Positions 53,219 through 58,400 of a stretch of DNA of 58,400 nt are shown piece after piece. The notes below the pieces were generated by a model that saw only the letters and a list, made by a program, of their open reading frames with translations, did not search any database and was not told where the DNA came from. The stretch's first letter is position 1, and every line of letters begins with the position of its first letter. This DNA is from Gp13-AA77 sp036521995 (GTDB taxonomy: Bacteria > Acidobacteriota > Terriglobia > UBA7540), in the NCBI GenBank assembly GCA_036521995.1, contig DATDGR010000322.1, forward strand, positions 1 through 58,400, read 5' to 3'. The position numbers and the translations under genes are program-made.

Positions 53219-53884
53219 ATGCGTCATTTTGAAGAGCGATTGAACGAGCTTCGGCTGCGCCTCCTCGAGATGGGGGGCTTGGTGGAGTCGGCCGTGCATC
53301 TGAGCGTACAGGCGCTGATCGAGGCCAATGTCGAGTTAGCACGACGCGTACTCTCCAACGAGCCCCGGATCAACGAGTTGGAAATCCAGAACGATGATCT
53401 CGCCACCGGATTGCTCGCCCTCGAGCAGCCGGTCGCGTCGGACCTGCGGTTTATCACCGCGGCCATCAAGATCAACAGTAATCTGGAACGTATGGGCGAC
53501 AAAGCGGCCAACATCGCCGAGCGCTCGATCGCTCTCGCTTCCGAACCCGCCGTGACTTCGCTTGTGGATGTCGCCCGCTTGGGACGGCTGGTGGAACCTA
53601 TGGTGCATCAGGCTCTCGACGCTTTCGTGCGCCGCGATTCCGCGCTCGCTCGCAACGTGCTCACCGACGACGACGCCGTGGATGACATGCGCAACCACAT
53701 CTCGGCCGAGGTGATCCAGCACCTGGAAGAGGAACCCCGCTCGGCCCGGCCCTGGCTCGACCTGCTGTTCGTGAGCCGCAGCCTCGAACGGATCGGCGAC
53801 CACGCCACCAACATCGCCGAAGACGTGGTCTTCATGGTGGAGGGCGTCGACCTGCGCCACGGGCACGCCGTTCCTGTGCGGTAA
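53219..53884 (+). CDS. phoU: Phosphate signalling complex regulator PhoU
   Basis: A 221-residue all-helical protein made of two PhoU repeats. Each ends with the metal-cluster motif: NLERMGDKAANIAERSI in the first half and SLERIGDHATNIAEDVVF in the second. In known systems PhoU links the Pst transporter to the PhoR sensor kinase and represses the Pho regulon when phosphate is plentiful. It closes the pst cluster after a 215-base gap that holds no gene. No phoR/phoB pair is in the window. Confidence 0.96.
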   Translation: MRHFEERLNELRLRLLEMGGLVESAVHLSVQALIEANVELARRVLSNEPRINELEIQNDDLATGLLALEQPVASDLRFITAAIKINSNLERMGDKAANIAERSIALASEPAVTSLVDVARLGRLVEPMVHQALDAFVRRDSALARNVLTDDDAVDDMRNHISAEVIQHLEEEPRSARPWLDLLFVSRSLERIGDHATNIAEDVVFMVEGVDLRHGHAVPVR

Positions 53885-54042
53885 TCGGAAAGTGCCTCGA
53901 GGCCGTACTCTGGGCGCGCACGCTCGATGGGCGCGTTGGCGGCTCTTCTTGCCTGCTCGACCTGATGCGACGTAACAGTGTGCCCGTTGGCGATTAACAG
54001 CAGGCGTTGCAAACGCTCCTAACCGTAAGGGGTTCTCGACGT

Positions 54043-54882
54043 TCATACCCCGTGAACTTTGGAAGGGTCCGAAATAGGTTTGTCCGTGTGAAAATACCTT
54101 TTGTACGCCGAAATCCAATCGGTGGCGATATCATGCTGTGCTGCTTGAAGATCAACCTGACCTCCGCAGACCAGTGCGCGAAGGCGACGCTCGAGGGCAT
54201 CTTTGGCCCGGGCATTCCACAGCGTTTCTGAAGGCTCGGGCCAAAGGTTGCGAATGTCCTCCGTGCCCCCCAGGGCGGGCGGGATCAGATAGTCCAGTTC
54301 GTATTCCTTTGCTTGAGCACCTGCAACTCCGTATTCCTCCAGGGTTTCCTGCTGCACCGGGGCTGGTATCAACCACGTTGGGTCGTTGTCTTCATCCTCG
54401 CCTTCCACCCCGCAAACGTCCGCCCTGCTAACCAAGCGGACGACGCCGGGCGTAAGAGTCCTGTTTGGAAAAACTTCTGACCTGAGGGTCGGCTGGGATT
54501 CGCGTCGGGCATGGTACCGCCCGATCCACAATCCAAATGCGCCAAGAAGTAAAGCCGCACAAACGTAGATCCACTGGCGTCCTGAGAGAACGAACTCGAA
54601 GACTCGATACCACGGTTTGAGGGGCGCGGTCAGCCCAGACTCGGCCAAACGCGCTTTGAGCAGCGCCCGCGGTCCTATTGCAGGCGGCAGGTGGGGATCG
54701 AGGCTCGCGCGATGAGCGTGGACGAAAGCGGCGATGGTACGTTCCAAGTCGCCCATGCGCGTGCGGCACTCCCAGCAGGCACTGAGATGTCCGCGCGCTC
54801 GGGCAGCGCGCCACGGCGCAAGTTGACCGTCCGTCAGAAGCAGCAGATCTTTGTCGGATAGATGAGTTTCGTTGTCGGGCAT
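54043..54882 (-). CDS. Membrane anti-sigma factor with zinc-finger domain and HNH-like outer domain
   Basis: The 279-residue protein begins four bases after the ECF sigma gene ends, so the two are coupled. Residues 1-50 form a zinc-finger anti-sigma domain (LSDKDLLLLTDGQLAPWRAA, then HLSACWEC with the HxxxCxxC ligands). One helix (WIYVCAALLLGAFGLWIG) crosses the membrane near residue 105. The outside part (about 135-279) resembles the HNH-like domain I know from other secreted proteins: TPGVVRLVSRADVCGV, EYELDYLIPPALGGTEDIR followed by NLWPEPS, ARAKDALERRLRALVCGG and AQHDIATDWISAYKRYF. The catalytic-type DH of active HNH proteins is DY here, so nuclease activity is doubtful. The outer domain may sense a signal and release the sigma factor. 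Confidence 0.82.
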   Translation of the reverse strand: MPDNETHLSDKDLLLLTDGQLAPWRAARARGHLSACWECRTRMGDLERTIAAFVHAHRASLDPHLPPAIGPRALLKARLAESGLTAPLKPWYRVFEFVLSGRQWIYVCAALLLGAFGLWIGRYHARRESQPTLRSEVFPNRTLTPGVVRLVSRADVCGVEGEDEDNDPTWLIPAPVQQETLEEYGVAGAQAKEYELDYLIPPALGGTEDIRNLWPEPSETLWNARAKDALERRLRALVCGGQVDLQAAQHDIATDWISAYKRYFHTDKPISDPSKVHGV

Positions 54883-54885
54883 AGC

Positions 54886-55461
54886 TCACCCCTCGTCCGC
54901 ACGTCCCAGGCGTTCAAGGGACCGTGTCAGCGAAATCGATACGGCACCGAGAGAAATCCCAAGGACATCGGCGATTTCGCGATACCTCAAACCCTCCGCG
55001 CGCAATCGCAGGCAGCGTTGGTCCTGTTCTGGAAGAGCACGGACCACGGCGAGCAAACGCCGCTGCCTCTGGTTGCAGACCAACTGTTCCTCAGGATTAG
55101 GGCCGGGGTCCAATTGTTGCTCCGCAAAACCGCCGTCAGATTCCGCCGCCTCGCGAAACTTCTGGCATGCCGACCGCTGCTTCAGCGCCAGATTGTGCGC
55201 TACACGAAAAATCCAGCCGCGAAGATTCTTGCGAGACCGGCCAAGCCGTAAGTGCCGGAAGAGTGAAAGAAAAACGTCTTGGATGATCTCTTCGCCATCG
55301 TGAACGGATAGACCCAACCAGAGAACGTAGCGAAGAAGACGATCGCGAAGCTGGTCGAAGAGGCCAAAAACCTCCTCTTCCACTTCGCAGGGGTCGGCAA
55401 CAGAGTTGGCCGTCGCCGGAAAGCACACCTCGATTGTTCCATCTGGGGCAGAAACTGGCAT
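54886..55461 (-). CDS. ECF-subfamily RNA polymerase sigma factor
   Basis: A 191-residue sigma-70-like factor. Region 2 covers LFDQLRDRLLRYVLWLGLS, EEIIQDVFLSLFRHL and NLRGWIFRVAHNLALKQ; region 4 covers LPEQDQRCLRLRAEGLRYRE with the helix-turn-helix IADVLGISLGAVSISLTRSL. The ATG at 55461 is preferred over an adjacent GTG, with AGGGA eight bases upstream. The downstream gene codes for a membrane anti-sigma factor, and the divergent neighbour is a TonB-dependent receptor. The usual ECF promoter (a GAAC-type -35) was not recognised between the divergent genes. Confidence 0.93.
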   Translation of the reverse strand: MPVSAPDGTIEVCFPATANSVADPCEVEEEVFGLFDQLRDRLLRYVLWLGLSVHDGEEIIQDVFLSLFRHLRLGRSRKNLRGWIFRVAHNLALKQRSACQKFREAAESDGGFAEQQLDPGPNPEEQLVCNQRQRRLLAVVRALPEQDQRCLRLRAEGLRYREIADVLGISLGAVSISLTRSLERLGRADEG

Positions 55462-55708
55462 CACAAGTCCCTGGACGCTCCACTACATATTATATTTTAC
55501 ATTCCATTTGCGAGCGTTCTGTTCACGGTTTTGGGGCCGCACTCAGGAGATTTTAAGGCTTCTTAGCCTATCAATACCTTACTGATTTCAGCCGCGCGTC
55601 CTGATGTCCTCCGAACCGGACATCGAGAAAGAGAGACTGAACAAGAGGGCGAGAAAAGGAATATTGTACCTGAAGGCAGCAAGACTCGAACTACGAAGCC
55701 AATACTCC

Positions 55709-58072
55709 ATGAAGAGACTTGTGGCTCTCTCCTTTCTCTACGCTTTGCCGCTCTTTGGCCAGAGCAATCGCGGCGAATTGTGGCTGAAAGTGACCGACCC
55801 GTCTGGTCTTGGCGTGAGAGCAACCGTTCAGATCATCAGTGAAGCGAACCAGTATCAGAATACCCTAGCCACCAGCGATGAGGGTAATCTGGAGGTACAG
55901 CGGCTGCCCTACGGCATCTATGAGCTCCAAATCAATCAACCCGGCTTTGCAGCCATGTCCGAATCTGTCAACATTCATTCTTCCCTTCCCACCGAGTACG
56001 CAGTCCATCTCAAGCTGCCGTCGGTGAATACATCGGTCACCGTAAAGGCGGAAGACACGCTGCTCGATCCTGATCGCGCCGGATCGGTCAACGAAATCGG
56101 TTCCGACGCGATTCAGCACCGGTTGACTTCTTTGCCCGGCCGTTCGATGCAGGATTTGGTGAACACTCAGCCGGGCTGGCTTTACGAAGGCAACGCTGTG
56201 CTGCACCCGCGCGGCTCGGAGTACCAAACGCAATTCGTGGTTGATGGCATTCCGCTAACGGACAATCGCTCTCCGAGCTTCGGCCCGGAGATTGGCGCCG
56301 ACGACGTCGACTCCGTCACCATCTACACCGCAGGATTCCCCGCCGAATACGGCCGAAAAATGGGCGGCGTGGTCGAGGTCAACACCCTCCATGAGCCGCG
56401 GGCTGGTTTTCACGGGCAGGTTGTCCTTTCCGGCGGCAGCTACGACACCGGTGCTGCTTTTGCGCAGGGGCAGTATACTTGGGGCAAGAATACTGTCGGG
56501 TTTAGCGCCTCCGGAGCTGGAACAGACCACTATCTCAACCCCGTGGTGCCCCAAAACTTCACAAATAACGGAACGACTGGCGACTTTTCCGTTAGCTACC
56601 AGCGCGACCTTACCCCGAGAGACCGCCTGAATCTCATCGTACGGCACGAGCTGTCGCGCTACGCACTTCCTAACGAGCAGGTTCAACAGACGTGGTGCTA
56701 TCCGCCCGAGCAGCTTCAGCGACCGCCTTGCCAGCAACAGAATGCCAACAACTTTGAAACGATGGGTAGTGCCTCCTACCAGCACATTTTCTCGTCCAAT
56801 GTGGTCGGTGATTTTCGCGGCATGGTCCGTAACAACGCGAACAACTTCTACTCCAACGCTCTTTCCACACCCATCATCCTGTTTCAGCACAATTGGTTCA
56901 ATGAAGGATACTTCAAGGGTACGATTACGATCGATCATGGCCCGCACGAGTGGAAAGTCGGCGTTGAATCGGACAATATCTTTCTAAACGAGAATTTTCG
57001 CTATCTGATAACCGACCCTTCGCAATTTGACGATAACACGGCCTTAACCTTTAGCTTCCCAGGCGCCTTTCCGAATCAGGGCAAGCGCCCGGATCTGGAG
57101 CAATCCGCATTTGTGCAGGACCTAATTCATCTTGGCAATTGGACGATGAACCTTGGGCTGCGTTGGGACCACTACCAGCTGTTGGTCAATCAACAGGCTG
57201 TGGATCCTCGCTTGGCGGTTTCACGCTATTTCCCTTCGGTCGGCCTCGCCGCGCATTTTTCCTACGACCGGGTCTTTCAGACGCCGTCGTTCGAGAATAT
57301 TTTGCTTTCGGGTTCGCCCGAGGTCGCATCGATCAATCCGGAATTCTTGCGTCTGCCGGTCGAACCCTCGCAAGGGAACTACTATGAAGCTGGTCTGACG
57401 AAGGCCTTCGGCGGGAAACTCAGGCTGGACACGAACTACTATCGGCGGCTCGTCAACAACTACGCCGATGACGATCAAATCGCCAACACGACCATCAGCT
57501 TTCCGATCGCATTCCAAAAAGCCATCATTTATGGGGCGGAAGCAAAAATCGAGGTGCCGAACTGGCACGGGCTTTCCGGCTTCGCGAGCTATTCGTATAT
57601 GGTCGGGAACGCCTGGTTTCCGGTTACCGGCGGGCTCTTTCTGGGCGACGATGCCCAAGCTGCGGAGACGCAACTCGGAGGTCATTTCCCGGACTCTCAG
57701 GACCAGCGCAATACAGTGTTTACCCGTTGGAAATACCAGCTCGTGCCCCGAGTGTGGGTCGCCGGCGGTATCCAGTACGGCAGCGGCCTTCCGTTCGAAT
57801 TCGACGGCGATCCGCAGACCGTGCTCGCGGAATACGGCCAGCAAGTCCTTAATCGTATCAACTTCCCCAGCGGCCGCATCGACCCTTCGCTGATCGTCAG
57901 TGCTTCGGCGGGCGCCGACATGTACAAGTCCGAACGCATGAACGTTCGCCTCCAGGTTGACGGGCAAAACCTTACCAATGTCCTGGACGTCATTGACTTC
58001 GGCGGTCTTTTCTCCGGCAATGCCATCGGCCCCGCGCGCAGCTTCGCCATCCGTCTGACGACGGAGTTCTAA
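55709..58072 (+). CDS. TonB-dependent receptor
   Basis: An outer-membrane receptor of about 787 residues. The start at 55709 (MKRLVALSFLYALPLFGQ) gives a short signal peptide; the frame is open from 55604. A carboxypeptidase-regulatory-like domain (GELWLKVTDPSGLGVRATVQ ... LPYGIYELQINQPGFAAM) comes first, then a plug (LPGRSMQDLVNTQPGWLYEG, FVVDGIPLTDNRSPSFGPEI, YTAGFPAEYGRKMGGVVEV) and a beta-barrel ending FAIRLTTEF with a C-terminal Phe. It is smaller than the Oar-like receptor at 44.7 kb and nearer to classical siderophore/vitamin-type receptors. No signalling STN domain is present, so it is not a typical FecA-type transducer, though it is divergent from an ECF sigma/anti-sigma pair. Cargo unknown. 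Confidence 0.9.
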   Translation: MKRLVALSFLYALPLFGQSNRGELWLKVTDPSGLGVRATVQIISEANQYQNTLATSDEGNLEVQRLPYGIYELQINQPGFAAMSESVNIHSSLPTEYAVHLKLPSVNTSVTVKAEDTLLDPDRAGSVNEIGSDAIQHRLTSLPGRSMQDLVNTQPGWLYEGNAVLHPRGSEYQTQFVVDGIPLTDNRSPSFGPEIGADDVDSVTIYTAGFPAEYGRKMGGVVEVNTLHEPRAGFHGQVVLSGGSYDTGAAFAQGQYTWGKNTVGFSASGAGTDHYLNPVVPQNFTNNGTTGDFSVSYQRDLTPRDRLNLIVRHELSRYALPNEQVQQTWCYPPEQLQRPPCQQQNANNFETMGSASYQHIFSSNVVGDFRGMVRNNANNFYSNALSTPIILFQHNWFNEGYFKGTITIDHGPHEWKVGVESDNIFLNENFRYLITDPSQFDDNTALTFSFPGAFPNQGKRPDLEQSAFVQDLIHLGNWTMNLGLRWDHYQLLVNQQAVDPRLAVSRYFPSVGLAAHFSYDRVFQTPSFENILLSGSPEVASINPEFLRLPVEPSQGNYYEAGLTKAFGGKLRLDTNYYRRLVNNYADDDQIANTTISFPIAFQKAIIYGAEAKIEVPNWHGLSGFASYSYMVGNAWFPVTGGLFLGDDAQAAETQLGGHFPDSQDQRNTVFTRWKYQLVPRVWVAGGIQYGSGLPFEFDGDPQTVLAEYGQQVLNRINFPSGRIDPSLIVSASAGADMYKSERMNVRLQVDGQNLTNVLDVIDFGGLFSGNAIGPARSFAIRLTTEF

Positions 58073-58400
58073 CCGAACGCCCACACTTGTTCGCAGCCTG
58101 GACCCCGCAGCTCTTGCGGTCGGAAAGGCCGCAGACGAAAAGCAGCTGTCTGAGGCCACCCTCGCTATCACCGATAGAAGTACGTGTACGTGAACCACTG
58201 GATGATCGTTGGAATGTCAGGCCTATCTGCCTCGGCCTGTCCCAGGCGGGTTCGCGATGCACGCGGGGGCCAAAGTAAAGATACTCGGATACCGGACATT
58301 CGTCAGCCAGGAGTAGATCGAGAGCGAAAACGGTACGGCGACGCGGCACAGGCAAATCGTGCTCGCGATGGTTTTGGTGATCGGCGACTTGTGAGCTAAC
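58073..58400. other. 3' end of the window; no gene recognised
   Basis: The last 328 bases hold short open frames on both strands without protein-like features that I can place. On the minus strand one reading ends with IPTIIQWFTYTYFYR and a stop, which could be the end of a gene lying outside or a remnant, but frames do not join up. No RNA gene or terminator is evident. Confidence 0.35.

Noticed and set aside
53885..54012. Minus-strand frame beginning MQRLLLIANGHTVTSHQVEQ
   Set aside because: It runs into phoU on the opposite strand, has no ribosome-binding site, and matches nothing I know; probably chance.
54043..54882. Secreted HNH nuclease
   Set aside because: The N-terminus is a cytoplasmic zinc-finger anti-sigma domain coupled to an ECF sigma gene, and the catalytic-type His is replaced by Tyr.

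Overview
The window looks like a chromosomal segment of a high-GC Acidobacteriota bacterium. The basis is family content: giant secreted proteins that join an SBBP-type beta-propeller to ASPM/HYDIN-like 'choice-of-anchor D' domains, Oar-like TonB-dependent receptors with an N-terminal carboxypeptidase-regulatory domain, a PEP-CTERM protein, FG-GAP repeats, GH106/GH27/GH36-type glycosidases and DUF1254 proteins. This assignment is inferred from families, not from a marker gene. I found no rRNA, tRNA, CRISPR array, transposase, phage gene or plasmid gene.

Layout. 1-9.5 kb: a partial threonine aldolase, a PEP-CTERM protein, a carbohydrate group (GH36-like alpha-galactosidase and an SDR dehydrogenase facing a GH106-like rhamnosidase) and a secreted protein of unknown function. 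9.8-12.2 kb: a choice-of-anchor D protein, two decayed tandem copies of a small membrane protein, and a repeat cluster. 12.2-18 kb: a MetE-like protein, a SpoIIE-type phosphatase with a membrane partner, small membrane proteins, and a fused PncB-PncA enzyme of NAD salvage. 18-21.2 kb: two damaged DUF1254 genes between direct copies of a REP-like repeat. 21.3-28 kb: a DUF502 protein, an FG-GAP protein, a GH27 alpha-galactosidase, a Wza-like export protein and an outer-membrane barrel. 28-36 kb: two tandem paralogous giant proteins of about 1,260-1,280 residues. 36-39.7 kb: threonine ammonia-lyase facing an amino-acid permease, then a GNAT protein. 39.7-42 kb: repeats, then MarR (with a palindromic operator) and a membrane protein. 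42-44.3 kb: TPM protein, nucleotidyltransferase and LemA. 44.3-48.8 kb: an FMN riboswitch leading into a TonB-dependent receptor, with UbiX tail to tail. 49-53.9 kb: pstS-pstC-pstA-pstB-phoU. 54-58.1 kb: an ECF sigma factor and a membrane anti-sigma factor with an HNH-like outer domain, divergent from a second TonB-dependent receptor.

The most noteworthy points are: (1) an FMN riboswitch in front of a TonB-dependent receptor, which suggests outer-membrane flavin uptake, with an extra hairpin inserted in loop L2 of the aptamer; (2) a C-terminal tail shared by three secreted proteins, made of two membrane helices, a lipobox-like Cys at the end of the second helix and a short beta domain; (3) the anti-sigma factor carrying a full HNH-like domain whose catalytic-type His is Tyr; (4) the PncB-PncA fusion; and (5) at least two families of dispersed intergenic repeats, one of which supplies the truncated 3' end of a DUF1254 gene. 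Start codons were often moved inward from the longest open frame to fit ribosome-binding sites or signal peptides; each case is noted.
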